Assembly (NCBI GenBank): GCA_964458835.1
Contig: CAYWKV010000001.1
Location: 1-64,000 of the forward strand
Reading direction: 5' to 3'
Source of the DNA: JAHJQQ01 sp964458835
GTDB taxonomy: Bacteria; Pseudomonadota; Gammaproteobacteria; Thiohalobacterales; Thiohalobacteraceae
DNA: 64,000 bases
Shown: positions 55,476-63,619 of the stretch, in pieces
Layout: every line of letters begins with the position of its first letter
Numbering within the stretch: position 1 is the stretch's first letter
The notes under the pieces: model-generated
Database searches by the model: none
The model's input: only the letters and a program-made list of their open reading frames with translations
Told to the model about the DNA's origin: nothing
Position numbers and translations under genes: made by a program

Positions 55476-57329
55476 TTACGACTCCATCATGACGACCGGA
55501 ATACGGCCTTTGACTGCTGGCCGGCCTGGGAAACGTGCGATGTATTCCAGATCCGGCATCATTCCCAGCATTTTGGGCGGCACCAAGTATTCCTGCAGAT
55601 CAGTATGCTTTATTCCGTAAGAGGCATGATAGTTCGTGACGTCCCGGTCTCCAGCGACCGGATTCACCGAGAACTGTTCCTGCGCGGACTGGAGTATCGT
55701 CTTGTCGAACTTCTCAACAATGTATTCAATCGTCACATCGTCTGTAGACCGTCCCGCGATCAAACTGTTGGCATTACCAAGGAGTTGTCGGGCCGGCGCT
55801 TCCGAACCGTATTTTGCAATAAAGTCCGGTACAGTCTGCGTGAAGAAGAAACAGAGCAGGCCCGCGCCACGTCCTTTATTGAGAATCGACACCAGCGGTG
55901 GATTGACCACCTCATTGGCTTCGTCCAGCAATAGAATGACCTTTGGTTCGAGCTCATTACGGACAAACCGTTCGCCGAGCACCGCAGCCAGATCTGCAAG
56001 CAGAAGGCTGCCGATTGCGGCACTGACGGTCGCGTCTGGCATGGAGTGTAAGCCGACATACAGAACCTGGCCGGTGCGGACAATTCGACCAAGATCCAGG
56101 ATAGGCCGCTCGTCTGACGCATCGTTATAGTCCGGTGACAGCAATGCGCCAAGCTCGTCGGATGTCAGCATTGATAGGATCGGTAGCAGAGTTGATATCA
56201 TCTTGGTGAAATGCGCAGAATCATGCTCATACATAGTGAGAAGACCATCGACCGCGAGGGATGGTGTCGTCTCTTGGAACTCACGCTTGTAGCAGAGGAT
56301 CGCCGCGACCGTTTCAATCGGTGTGGTTGCTGCGCGCCCGCGGACCTTCTTTGCATCGGCGTGATGACGCTGTATCTGCGCATGCGCATCATGGCCTTTG
56401 GATTCAAGGAAAGCCTCGATAACACGACGGATCAGCGAGTCAGGCCCACCCTCGAGATAGCGACGGATCGAGATCAACTGCGGCCGCGCACCGACCTCAA
56501 GCATGCCCTGGATGATGTTGTTGATGGCCTGCCAGCCAAAGGCCTTGAAAGGCGCGCTCTCCGCCGATCCACCCATCATCTCAGCAACGCGGCTTGCCCC
56601 CTCCGTAGTCGTGGACCAGTTCTTCAGCAGATCCAGCCTGACCGAACGCTTCGCAAACGCCGGATGAAGATAGTTGAACTCATTCTCGCGTCCAGCGGCC
56701 TTGCACGCCCATTTCAATATCTGTAATAGCTCTGGGTCACCCTTCGGATCTAGCACAATGACGCACTGCTTGGGGTCACGTAGCACAGCCTGAAGGGCGA
56801 GCAATGATAGTAGACGGGTCTTTATCGCACCGGTTGTGGCCGGTATAAAGGCGTGACCGGCCATGTCGCTCGTCTTTATGTATACGTCGTGCTCCTCAGG
56901 TTCCACACCGTGCACCAGCGGCGATCCCTTCGAGGGACCTTTACGGCGAAGCCACCGCATCCACGGCGAAATCAACCTCTCAGTTCCGATTTTCTCGAGA
57001 TCGTAGAGCCGTTGTCTGTGCGACGTGGACCAATCGAACCCGTACCCAAGCCAGAACTCATCCGGGTGTCCGCGCATCTTGGACTGCACCACTGCCGGAG
57101 TCACGACGCTGACCGGTTCTCCAAGCAGGGCAAGGCGTGCTTTCCAGATATCAAGTGCCTGGAAACCACGGTATATCCCATAGCCTGCCGTCGCGGCTGT
57201 GAGCAATGCACTCAGACTCGCAAGGAATGCGGAACCACCCAAGTGCAATGTCCACCCGGCAGCTGCAAGCCATGCCGCAGATGAATACGCCTCGTAGGCG
57301 TTGCGCCACTTTCGGTCATTGGCCATCAT
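55476..57329 (-). CDS. traD: TraD-type coupling protein with altered Walker A
   Basis: A 617-residue VirD4/TraD-like coupling protein. Two N-terminal spans (LAAAGWTLHLGGSAFLASLSAL and a short second) precede the motor. Where the Walker A GxxxxGKT is expected, residues 164-171 read ATTGAIKT, so the first and last glycines are replaced, while Lys170-Thr171 remain. Walker B looks intact (VIVLDPKGD, VILLLDEANEV), and FFFTQTVPDF is kept. Known coupling proteins need this ATPase to bring DNA to the channel. It overlaps traI by 14 nt. Confidence 0.88.
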   Translation of the reverse strand: MMANDRKWRNAYEAYSSAAWLAAAGWTLHLGGSAFLASLSALLTAATAGYGIYRGFQALDIWKARLALLGEPVSVVTPAVVQSKMRGHPDEFWLGYGFDWSTSHRQRLYDLEKIGTERLISPWMRWLRRKGPSKGSPLVHGVEPEEHDVYIKTSDMAGHAFIPATTGAIKTRLLSLLALQAVLRDPKQCVIVLDPKGDPELLQILKWACKAAGRENEFNYLHPAFAKRSVRLDLLKNWSTTTEGASRVAEMMGGSAESAPFKAFGWQAINNIIQGMLEVGARPQLISIRRYLEGGPDSLIRRVIEAFLESKGHDAHAQIQRHHADAKKVRGRAATTPIETVAAILCYKREFQETTPSLAVDGLLTMYEHDSAHFTKMISTLLPILSMLTSDELGALLSPDYNDASDERPILDLGRIVRTGQVLYVGLHSMPDATVSAAIGSLLLADLAAVLGERFVRNELEPKVILLLDEANEVVNPPLVSILNKGRGAGLLCFFFTQTVPDFIAKYGSEAPARQLLGNANSLIAGRSTDDVTIEYIVEKFDKTILQSAQEQFSVNPVAGDRDVTNYHASYGIKHTDLQEYLVPPKMLGMMPDLEYIARFPGRPAVKGRIPVVMMES

Positions 57330-58947
57330 CGGCCTCTCTGAGGAGCTGCCGCGGTATCACCAAGGCCGTCACGTACCGACCTTCATAGGCCAGTTCATGT
57401 AACCAGGGGACATCCTTTTCTGATCCTTCTACCAAGCCTCCGACGTCCTTGAGAGCGCGCATGAACCCTTGAGGTGACGCACCTACGGCCCGTGCTGCAT
57501 CCGGATATTTGAGTGCGCGTCCCTGTCCACACCACCATGATAGCTGCGGGTCATTCAGGTCGAGAATTCGTTTCAGCGTCTCCCCTGCCTCACGCAACAA
57601 GGCTGGGGCCCTCAAAGCGAGGCGCGTCGCGGGTTTGTGTATCGCAGGCACACCCTGTGTCTCCTGCATCTGACGAGCCGCATGGGCGTCTTGTTCTCCT
57701 GAGAGGCTGACATCGGAGCAGGTACTTACCGCATTGTCTTCCGTCGCTGGCACATCTGACAGAATGTCCCGGTCTATCTCCATCGTGTTGTCTTCTGTGG
57801 TTCCATGATTACCTTCCTCTGCGTAATACACTGCGTCCACCGGTGTACAGGTGTAGTAGAGTCCCAGACTTCGCACATCGATCAGCCGGAGGGCGGGTTG
57901 CACCACACCCGATATACCCCTCATATCGATTACCAGCTCGTGCACGACGTCACCCTTTTCAGTGGGCACGATGATCTCTGCCTCCAAGAGCAAACGCGCG
58001 ATCAACGCCGGATCTTCGGGTATTCCCATCATCCGCTGCGTTGATGCCCATGTAAGGATGCTACGCACTGCCGTCGGCCAAACGATAAATACCCCGAGAT
58101 TGGTTATCCGCAGTGGCGAGTCGGATACGTTGGGCCTCCAGTTAGCTGCGGCACCCCGGAGCGCATCGATCACATGCTGGGTGAGGTTGTCAGCGGCTTG
58201 GCCTCTCACCGTACCGACCACATTCGTCACATCCTCCTGTATCGCTGTTGAGAATGCCCAATGTACGACGTCATAGAGCCGGTCACCCGCCGATGAAACA
58301 CCCGCCAGAACACTGGTCCATTCATCGACGACTTCCGGATAGTGGGCTGCGATGAAGGTCAACGCTTCTTCGGGTACCAGGCGGGATGCCATGCATAGAC
58401 GAACGGCGTCTTCCGTGACAGCCGTCTCTGATACGGCCCGGAATCGAACTTGATATTCTTGTGAACCCTGACTATCGAGCCAGAATCCTAACGAGGCGAC
58501 TTGCGGGCGCCAACACCGCCCCTGAATGTGCACCTCGGCGCGTGCAAGCGCACCCAGCGGATATACGAGACCTGCCAAAAGCGCCGCATATCGCCATGCC
58601 CGTTCGGCCAATGACCGGTCCTCTGCATGAAGATGTGCTGATACAACAAACCCGTGGGCTTTTCGTTGGGAGAGATAGGCCACCCGTAGAGCGAATGCCA
58701 GCATCCCACCCGGCTGTCTGTAGTGACCATACAGGCTTGCCGGAAGAGCCTGAACATAGTCAGCGAGCATTTCGATAACGTTATCGAACATCTCCGGCTG
58801 ATGTGCCGGGCCGAAATCGATCTCGCGGCGGAGTTGATTGACGAAGGGTTTGAATGCTTCCAGCAAGCAGGTACCGGGCACGCGAAACCAGCGTCCGTCA
58901 ACAAAGAAGGCCTTCTTGTTTGCGGAGGGCATGAGTCGCTTGAACAT
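57316..58947 (-). CDS. traI: MobH-family TraI relaxase, degenerate active site
   Basis: A 543-residue protein, start at 58947. The N-terminal TraI_2-like segment is recognisable: FRVPGTCLLEAFKPFVNQLRREID, LPASLYGHYRQPGGMLAFALRVA, and YAALLAGLVYPLGALA near residues 70-135. Intact MobH relaxases have HHH, a later H and an HD-GK box in these places; here they read GHY, AF, and YP-GA, so all metal ligands are lost. The C-terminal part ends in a winged-helix-like domain (DAARAVGASPQGFMRALKDV). It may be a DNA-binding accessory rather than an enzyme. The longer frame has only a TTG start. Confidence 0.8.
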   Translation of the reverse strand: MFKRLMPSANKKAFFVDGRWFRVPGTCLLEAFKPFVNQLRREIDFGPAHQPEMFDNVIEMLADYVQALPASLYGHYRQPGGMLAFALRVAYLSQRKAHGFVVSAHLHAEDRSLAERAWRYAALLAGLVYPLGALARAEVHIQGRCWRPQVASLGFWLDSQGSQEYQVRFRAVSETAVTEDAVRLCMASRLVPEEALTFIAAHYPEVVDEWTSVLAGVSSAGDRLYDVVHWAFSTAIQEDVTNVVGTVRGQAADNLTQHVIDALRGAAANWRPNVSDSPLRITNLGVFIVWPTAVRSILTWASTQRMMGIPEDPALIARLLLEAEIIVPTEKGDVVHELVIDMRGISGVVQPALRLIDVRSLGLYYTCTPVDAVYYAEEGNHGTTEDNTMEIDRDILSDVPATEDNAVSTCSDVSLSGEQDAHAARQMQETQGVPAIHKPATRLALRAPALLREAGETLKRILDLNDPQLSWWCGQGRALKYPDAARAVGASPQGFMRALKDVGGLVEGSEKDVPWLHELAYEGRYVTALVIPRQLLREADDGQ

Positions 58948-58992
58948 ACAGCCCAATCTACGGGGCGATAGAGACACAAAAAAGCGCCAGTT

Positions 58993-59033
58993 GACTATTT
59001 TTGGCACCGCGCGATTGTATTTTTTTGGTACAG
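58993..59033. promoter_or_regulatory. Two A-tract boxes ahead of traI
   Basis: On the minus strand GTACCAAAAAAATAC (about 59018-59032) and GGTGCCAAAAATAGTC (58993-59008) are direct repeats about 24 nt apart, 46-86 nt ahead of the traI ATG. They could be activator boxes for an FlhDC/SetCD-like regulator, whose genes lie directly upstream. Confidence 0.45.
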
Positions 59034-59049
59034 GGGCCAACTTCCGAGG

Positions 59050-59661
59050 CTAGAACAGTGAACCGCTTTGTGTTCGCTTCCGCTGGGCCTTTCTTATCCT
59101 TTTTGCTCTACGGCTGGCCTGTTCTCGGCAGGTATCTGAGCAGTAAGCGCGTGGTCGGCCCCGACCCTCCTGTGGTGGCAACGGCCCGCCACACTCAGCA
59201 CAGCGACATATAGTTGCCTGACGGCATAATGGGCAAAGCCGTTCACGATTCAGTGCGCGGAATAATGTGGTGCATTCTGTACAACGTTCGAGATGTGTCG
59301 ATCCCAACCGGTAGAGTTTGATGGCCGCATAACAGGCATCCCAACTTAAGACGGGAGTCTCTGACTGCCGTTGATAGACGGAGATCGCCCTGACAACCCG
59401 CTCGATTCCGCGATAATCAACGAGGCGATTGTATATCTCGATTACTGCTGCAACGGCAGCGATGTTCTCCCGCTGCTCAAGGCGTTCAGCCCAGTTTTCG
59501 TCATTCCAGCGTTGAAGTGTGGACGGGATTGTAATGTGGAGCTTGGTGCACCAGACCTGCAGTGTTTTCCTGTATGGGAGCCCGAAAAGGTCCTGAACCG
59601 CGATGCTGGTCCCGCCCCAGAGTGCGATTTCGCGTAGTAGGTCTGCATGCCGTGGATCCAT
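59050..59661 (-). CDS. FlhC/SetC/AcaC-like transcription activator with extra zinc ribbon
   Basis: A 203-residue protein. TSIAVQDLFGLPYRKTLQVWCTKLHITIP matches the FlhC helix-turn-helix (..a...TGLSR..l..LY.E..G.sP), and later YAAIKLYRLGSTHLERCTECTTLF plus LCPLC gives the FlhC zinc site. After this, residues 150-190 add a second Cys cluster (CRCAECGGPLPPQEGRGRPRAYC.....C), which FlhC lacks. SetC and AcaC, homologues of FlhC, switch on transfer in SXT and IncA/C elements. Here the gene lies directly before traI. Confidence 0.75.
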   Translation of the reverse strand: MDPRHADLLREIALWGGTSIAVQDLFGLPYRKTLQVWCTKLHITIPSTLQRWNDENWAERLEQRENIAAVAAVIEIYNRLVDYRGIERVVRAISVYQRQSETPVLSWDACYAAIKLYRLGSTHLERCTECTTLFRALNRERLCPLCRQATICRCAECGGPLPPQEGRGRPRAYCSDTCREQASRRAKRIRKAQRKRTQSGSLF

Positions 59662-59670
59662 AGTCCATAC

Positions 59671-60249
59671 CTACCCTTCGAGTGTGCTCAGCCACAGCGA
59701 AGGTCCAAGACGGGTCTCTACATTGGGCACCACGGATTCGATGCGGCTGCGCCACCATTCAACCTGGTTTGCTCGCTGGAAGACGACCGGCACTCGGCTG
59801 GCCCACGCCTCAACCACGTCACGAGTCACCAACTGAAGTGAATTCATGCGAACGTACGAAAGCCCTGTAATCAGGGTCGCGATATCCGCGTCCAGTGCGT
59901 GCACATAGAGAATCGTCTGCGCAAGATGTTCGACGTGACTGCACAACCGCCGTGCTCTGGTAGCGTCCTGCTTTGGCAGCTTATCGGGACTGTCCAGACA
60001 GTCCCAATGTTCTGGCAGAATTTTCAGTATCGGCTGGAGCGACGATGCCAAGGCGTCGTTGAAGTCCTGGGAACTGTGTGCGATGAGCTGGCTGAGAACG
60101 GTTGACCCACTGACATCGCCGGCGACGATGGCCCCCTCTCGCAGGTCATCCAATACCGCGTGGTTCCACTCAGCTAACCGGAGACGGCAGGTCGCCGCCC
60201 GATTACGGGCTTCCTCCTTCCACCGGACGAGATCGAGATTTGGTCTCAT
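59671..60249 (-). CDS. FlhD-like partner of the FlhC-like activator
   Basis: A 192-residue protein, ATG at 60249 after GGGGTGAT (a GTG at 60258 is possible). The C-terminal region HLAQTILYVHALDADIATLITGLSYVRMNSLQLVTRDVVEAWASRVPVVFQRANQVEWW follows the FlhD/SetD pattern: a helix with N..YL..AQ.l, A...LG....... LA.L...q...LA..n....R. The N-terminal 100 residues are extra and helical. The assignment is by pattern and gene order only. It is divergent from the response-regulator gene. Confidence 0.5.
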   Translation of the reverse strand: MRPNLDLVRWKEEARNRAATCRLRLAEWNHAVLDDLREGAIVAGDVSGSTVLSQLIAHSSQDFNDALASSLQPILKILPEHWDCLDSPDKLPKQDATRARRLCSHVEHLAQTILYVHALDADIATLITGLSYVRMNSLQLVTRDVVEAWASRVPVVFQRANQVEWWRSRIESVVPNVETRLGPSLWLSTLEG

Positions 60250-60275
60250 TGTTATCACCCCGATTGAGCATATGT

Positions 60276-60413
60276 CAGGGACTATTCTTTCCGGTGAATA
60301 GGGATGCTGTCAATATCTAGACGGGGACTAAGTCCCTATCTAGTTGCAGGTGAGAGATCTCAACGAGTAGGGATAAGTTCCATGTTGGATATGTGATATT
60401 CTCTTACATATCC
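60276..60413. promoter_or_regulatory. Operator-like palindromes between the activator and phosphorelay genes
   Basis: A CTAGA..GGGAC-TAA-GTCCC..TCTAG palindrome at about 60317-60353, flanking half-copies of AGGGAY at 60277, 60300 and 60369, the last as GGGATAAGTTCC, and a perfect 8-bp GGATATGT/ACATATCC repeat (60387-60413). They lie in the shared promoter region of the divergent genes 60249 (minus) and 60517 (plus). AT-rich bases at 60470-60490 may hold the plus-strand promoter. Confidence 0.5.
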
Positions 60414-60516
60414 GGGAGTTCGGTCGATTATGATCTGGACAGTACCACGCCGAGCAGGCCACAACATATTGTTTGTATTAATTATTTAGTCTACTGCCTG
60501 CCATTCTTACCAGTGA

Positions 60517-61215
60517 ATGCCGAATACACGTCGTCCAATTGACTTTCTGAGCCCTATGACCGACCCATCGACATCCCGGCCAAGAGTCTTCCTCTGCGAT
60601 GACCATGTCATCATCCGCAAGGGTCTACGGGATCTTCTGGCACAACAGGATATCCAGGTTGTCGGCGAGGCGGACTCACTGGCAATGGCCTTTGAGCAAT
60701 GCGAGGACGCAGCCCCAGATGTCGTAATTCTTGACCTCAACATGGACGAAGATTATGGCATTCACACGTTAGATCGATTCATTGAACGCTTCCCTCGGCT
60801 GAGCGTGGTGGTTTTCAGCATGCGCGAGTCGATCTACACCATCGCCGCGGCATATGATGCCGGCGCGAAGGGGTATGTGACCAAGGCTGCGAGTCCACAC
60901 GTCCTGCTAACAGCAATACGGGAAGTCGCTGCAGGCAACACCTTCTTCATGCCTGGGATGGCGGAAAAGATCCTTGTCTACAAGGCCAATGAGCAGAAAG
61001 ACGTCGACCCGACCAAGGCACTGACCAAATCGCAACTCAACGTATTCCGTATGATGGCGGAAGGCAAGTCCTATGATGAAATCGGCGCTATCTTGGGGCA
61101 ATCAGGCAAGGCGATCGAGAACCGAGCCGTGCGGATCCGCAAGCGGCTCAATATCGGGCAAGGCGACCTCAAGCTGCTTGCGGTCAAATTCGGCATAATT
61201 CGACTCGATTTGTAA
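60517..61215 (+). CDS. NarL/FixJ-type response regulator
   Basis: A 232-residue response regulator; a second start at 60556 is as good. The receiver has CDDH, the phosphorylated Asp in VVILDLNMDED, and YVTKAAS; the LuxR-type helix-turn-helix is ALTKSQLNVFRMMAEGKSYDEIGAILGQSGKAIENR. It should bind DNA after phosphorylation from the kinase that follows 1 nt downstream of its stop. The gene is divergent from the FlhD-like gene, so it probably controls the transfer activator in response to a signal. Confidence 0.9.
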   Translation: MPNTRRPIDFLSPMTDPSTSRPRVFLCDDHVIIRKGLRDLLAQQDIQVVGEADSLAMAFEQCEDAAPDVVILDLNMDEDYGIHTLDRFIERFPRLSVVVFSMRESIYTIAAAYDAGAKGYVTKAASPHVLLTAIREVAAGNTFFMPGMAEKILVYKANEQKDVDPTKALTKSQLNVFRMMAEGKSYDEIGAILGQSGKAIENRAVRIRKRLNIGQGDLKLLAVKFGIIRLDL

Positions 61216-61216
61216 C

Positions 61217-62296
61217 GTGCAACTCACTCTCCCTAATGTCCCTCATACCAACGCGCACCTCCTTGTCATCGACGACGACATCGGGTTCCGAAGCGTACTG
61301 AGTGAGATACTAAAGAATCAGGGATATCATGTTGTCACCGCCAAGGACTGTAGTGAGGCCAAGTCGCTTGCGCGCACCCAGCGCTTTGATCTTGCGCTGA
61401 TGGATATCAACCTGCCTGATGGCTCGGGGCTCGATCTCTCAAGAGAGCTCTCTACGCTACCAGTGCTTTTCATAACCCAACACGATGAACAGGCTGCCAT
61501 CGACAAAGCGATCGCTACAGGTAATGCCCGGCACAACATCATTGCGTATTTAACTAAGCCGCTGGATTTTGCCACTATCGAACCTACGATCCGTGTGAGT
61601 GTCGCGCTCGGTCGTGCACTGACGGAGCGCCTCAATCTGCATAAGACCGCTGCGCATGTCGTAGAACAACAAAAGCGACGCCTTGCCCGAGAAATCCATG
61701 ACGAGCTTGGCCAGACGCTGGTCGGCGTACGCTGGGAGGCAGCGGCCATACAACAGGCATTATCAGGCGATAACGCCCACGCCGATCTGGCCCGTCGTGC
61801 CGCCAGTATCCTTGAGTTTGTCAGCGCGTTGCAGTTAGGTGTCCAGCGCATCATTGAGGATCTGCACCCAGAAGTACTGGAAACACGCGGCTTGGTGGAG
61901 GCGCTCACAGCCCTGGTTGACGGTTGGAACCAACGGATCCCCGATTGCCAGTTCATGTTCCAGTATGCTGACAAAGCGGCGCTGAACCAATTCGATATCG
62001 ATTATGCCAGTATCGTTTACCGCATCATTCAAGAAGGCCTGACGAATATCGTCAAGCATGCGAATGCAAACACCGTAGAGGTCGTTCTTGATGTTATCCC
62101 GGGGCACATAACGTCAGTCAGAGGATCCATCGTGGATAATGGTGTTGGCTTTGATACGGATGCGGTAAGCCCGCAACGGCATGGTCTGATCGGAATGCGT
62201 GAGCGTGTCGCTGCTCTAGCTGGCACGCTGCACGTCGAGAGTCACCCAGGTCACGGTACCCGGATTGTTTTCACGATACCGGTGCAACCGCAGTGA
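61217..62296 (+). CDS. Receiver-histidine kinase hybrid of NarX type
   Basis: A 359-residue soluble protein with a GTG start. An N-terminal receiver (LLVIDDDIGFRS; Asp in LMDINLPDGSG; TKPLD) is followed by a HisKA_3 dimerisation helix with LAREIHDELGQTL (phospho-His) and an HATPase domain (IIQEGLTNIVKHANANTV N-box, VDNGVGFD). There is no membrane span, so it must sense a cytosolic signal or receive phosphate through its receiver. A separate HPt gene lies 13 nt downstream on the opposite strand, suggesting a branched phosphorelay. Confidence 0.9.
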   Translation: MQLTLPNVPHTNAHLLVIDDDIGFRSVLSEILKNQGYHVVTAKDCSEAKSLARTQRFDLALMDINLPDGSGLDLSRELSTLPVLFITQHDEQAAIDKAIATGNARHNIIAYLTKPLDFATIEPTIRVSVALGRALTERLNLHKTAAHVVEQQKRRLAREIHDELGQTLVGVRWEAAAIQQALSGDNAHADLARRAASILEFVSALQLGVQRIIEDLHPEVLETRGLVEALTALVDGWNQRIPDCQFMFQYADKAALNQFDIDYASIVYRIIQEGLTNIVKHANANTVEVVLDVIPGHITSVRGSIVDNGVGFDTDAVSPQRHGLIGMRERVAALAGTLHVESHPGHGTRIVFTIPVQPQ

Positions 62297-62309
62297 TTTG
62301 CGCGAGTAA

Positions 62310-62687
62310 TCAGCGCTGACTATCTGTGCCGCTCTCCCCGAGCTCGACCAGTATCCCCCGGATTTCTGTGTCAGTGCGCCTAAAGTTCTCCTGAAGACGC
62401 TTACACTGGTCTTCCGCATCCTCGGCAACAATCCAACCCGATTCCTTGCAAGCATCGGCAACAATGATCGCACCGTAGGTGTCCATGGAGCCCTTGATCC
62501 GGTGAAGGATGTCCCGCCCACTGGCCTGATCCCTGTCTGAGACGGACTGTGAAAGAGCCCGTAACAGGTCCTCGACCTGTGCGACCACCTCATCCCATGT
62601 AGTGAGTAACATGGCTGGGCTGCACCCCATCGAGACCAATGCCTGTAGCTGCGCGCGATTGATCAGAGAGCCATTATGCTCGCCCAT
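62310..62687 (-). CDS. HPt phosphotransfer protein
   Basis: A 125-residue protein. DILHRIKGSMDTYGAIIVADACKES has the HPt motif with the phosphorylatable His and KGS....GA, flanked by helices. A preceding helix (LINRAQLQALVSMGCSPAMLLTTWDEVVAQVEDLLRAL) completes the four-helix bundle. It could pass phosphate between the receiver of the kinase at 61217 and another regulator, convergent with its gene. It has only a weak ribosome site. Confidence 0.75.
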   Translation of the reverse strand: MGEHNGSLINRAQLQALVSMGCSPAMLLTTWDEVVAQVEDLLRALSQSVSDRDQASGRDILHRIKGSMDTYGAIIVADACKESGWIVAEDAEDQCKRLQENFRRTDTEIRGILVELGESGTDSQR

Positions 62688-62702
62688 ATACCGACCATTC
62701 CG

Positions 62703-62963
62703 CTATTTGCGCTTGAAGGGGATGACTGTGCCGCGCTGTTGTGAGGCGGTATCAGCGCCTACGCGTCGTGCCACCTTCACCTGTGCGGGCAACAAAGGGC
62801 GAAATCCCTGTGCAATCGACCGCAAAGCAGCTTCTTGGCCGTAATGTTCTAGCCAAAGCCAGGGCGCTTCGAGGAATTTATCCAGCGCCAGACCCTCCTG
62901 CTCCAAGCGGCACGCTTGGTAGACGCTCGTCCAGCGGTCTTGGTGAGACTGTGTTTGTGCCAT
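62703..62963 (-). CDS. Small hypothetical protein
   Basis: An 86-residue protein, start at 62963 after AAGGAGG. It has Trp/Tyr-rich helices (FLEAPWLWLEHYGQEAALRSIAQGFRPLLPAQV) and a basic tail ending VIPFKRK. It lies 15 nt before the HPt gene on the same strand. An A-tract box is 60-85 nt upstream of its start. No family recognised. Confidence 0.5.
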   Translation of the reverse strand: MAQTQSHQDRWTSVYQACRLEQEGLALDKFLEAPWLWLEHYGQEAALRSIAQGFRPLLPAQVKVARRVGADTASQQRGTVIPFKRK

Positions 62964-63024
62964 TGCTGCCTCCTTTTTGTATGAGTTCACTGCCAGTATA
63001 GGCATCAAAATTGCGGTTCCCAAG

Positions 63025-63047
63025 GGCTCCCCAAAAAACTGCGTGCC
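63025..63047. promoter_or_regulatory. A-tract box upstream of the gene at 62963
   Basis: GGCTCCCCAAAAAACTGCG-TGCC, partly symmetrical with a 6-A core, 62-84 nt ahead of the ATG. It resembles the boxes at 23.2, 54.2 and 59.0 kb. Confidence 0.35.
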
Positions 63048-63052
63048 GAGGT

Positions 63053-63080
63053 AAAAAAATCCCTCGCCATGCGGCGAGGG
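63053..63080 (-). terminator. Rho-independent terminator
   Basis: An 8-bp stem (63061-63068 with 63073-63080) with a 4-nt loop, followed on the minus strand by a run of seven T. It ends the gene whose stop is at 63098. Confidence 0.9.
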
Positions 63081-63097
63081 ATAAGATTTAGCGAGTA

Positions 63098-63532
63098 CTA
63101 CGCTGCGGATGCCATGACCTCGGTCAGCATAACGTCCGCAACATCCAGCCCTTCCGGTGTGGCCAATACCCGTTCAGAGAGCGCGCGTATGGCGTACCTA
63201 AGTGTCGCTGCATCGATTGCTGGATCTATCGCAGTGACACAAACCCGGAATGAAAACGGCGACTTCTCATCGCGTTCAATCCAACGCCATATTTCTTCGC
63301 GAGTCCGCTTGGACGTCCTGTTGTCACATATATCGCGGAATGACGCATAGAGTAATGACTCACGCAAAGTCGCAATCGCGCTATCCGACCACGTATACAG
63401 CGCCTCGTGATCAGGATGCGCGATGGGAAGCTGTGGCTGGATTTGCCACGCCTCCTCTTCTACCCGCTGCCGAGATCGTCTCTCGGCAACTGCCGGCCCA
63501 GCCGGCATTTGAAACATCGCCAACTGTTCCAT
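63098..63532 (-). CDS. Hypothetical accessory protein
   Basis: A 144-residue protein, start at 63532 where GAGGGG precedes the ATG; an earlier in-frame ATG is within the leader. Two helix-rich blocks are visible (ALYTWSDSAIATLRESLLYASFRDICDNRTSKRTREEIWRWIERDE and TLRYAIRALSERVLATPEGLDVADVMLTEVMASAA), ending in a compact domain. I recognise no family. It has its own strong leader hairpins and a terminator. Confidence 0.5.
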   Translation of the reverse strand: MEQLAMFQMPAGPAVAERRSRQRVEEEAWQIQPQLPIAHPDHEALYTWSDSAIATLRESLLYASFRDICDNRTSKRTREEIWRWIERDEKSPFSFRVCVTAIDPAIDAATLRYAIRALSERVLATPEGLDVADVMLTEVMASAA

Positions 63533-63538
63533 GAAGTA

Positions 63539-63590
63539 CCCCTCTAAGTTCGAGGGGCGCCTCTGCCCCGCAGGGGCCAGAGACGCACCC
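63539..63590 (-). promoter_or_regulatory. Leader hairpins of the gene at 63532
   Basis: A GGGGTGCGTCTCTGGCCCC/GGGGCAGAGGCGCCCC stem (63554-63590), then CCCCTC-N7-GAGGGG (63539-63557), which includes the ribosome site GAGGGG. It can mask the start, like other leaders here, but lacks the GGTAGCTGGCC core. Confidence 0.45.
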
Positions 63591-63619
63591 CTGCGAGACA
63601 ACACAAGGACTCTGCGCGA

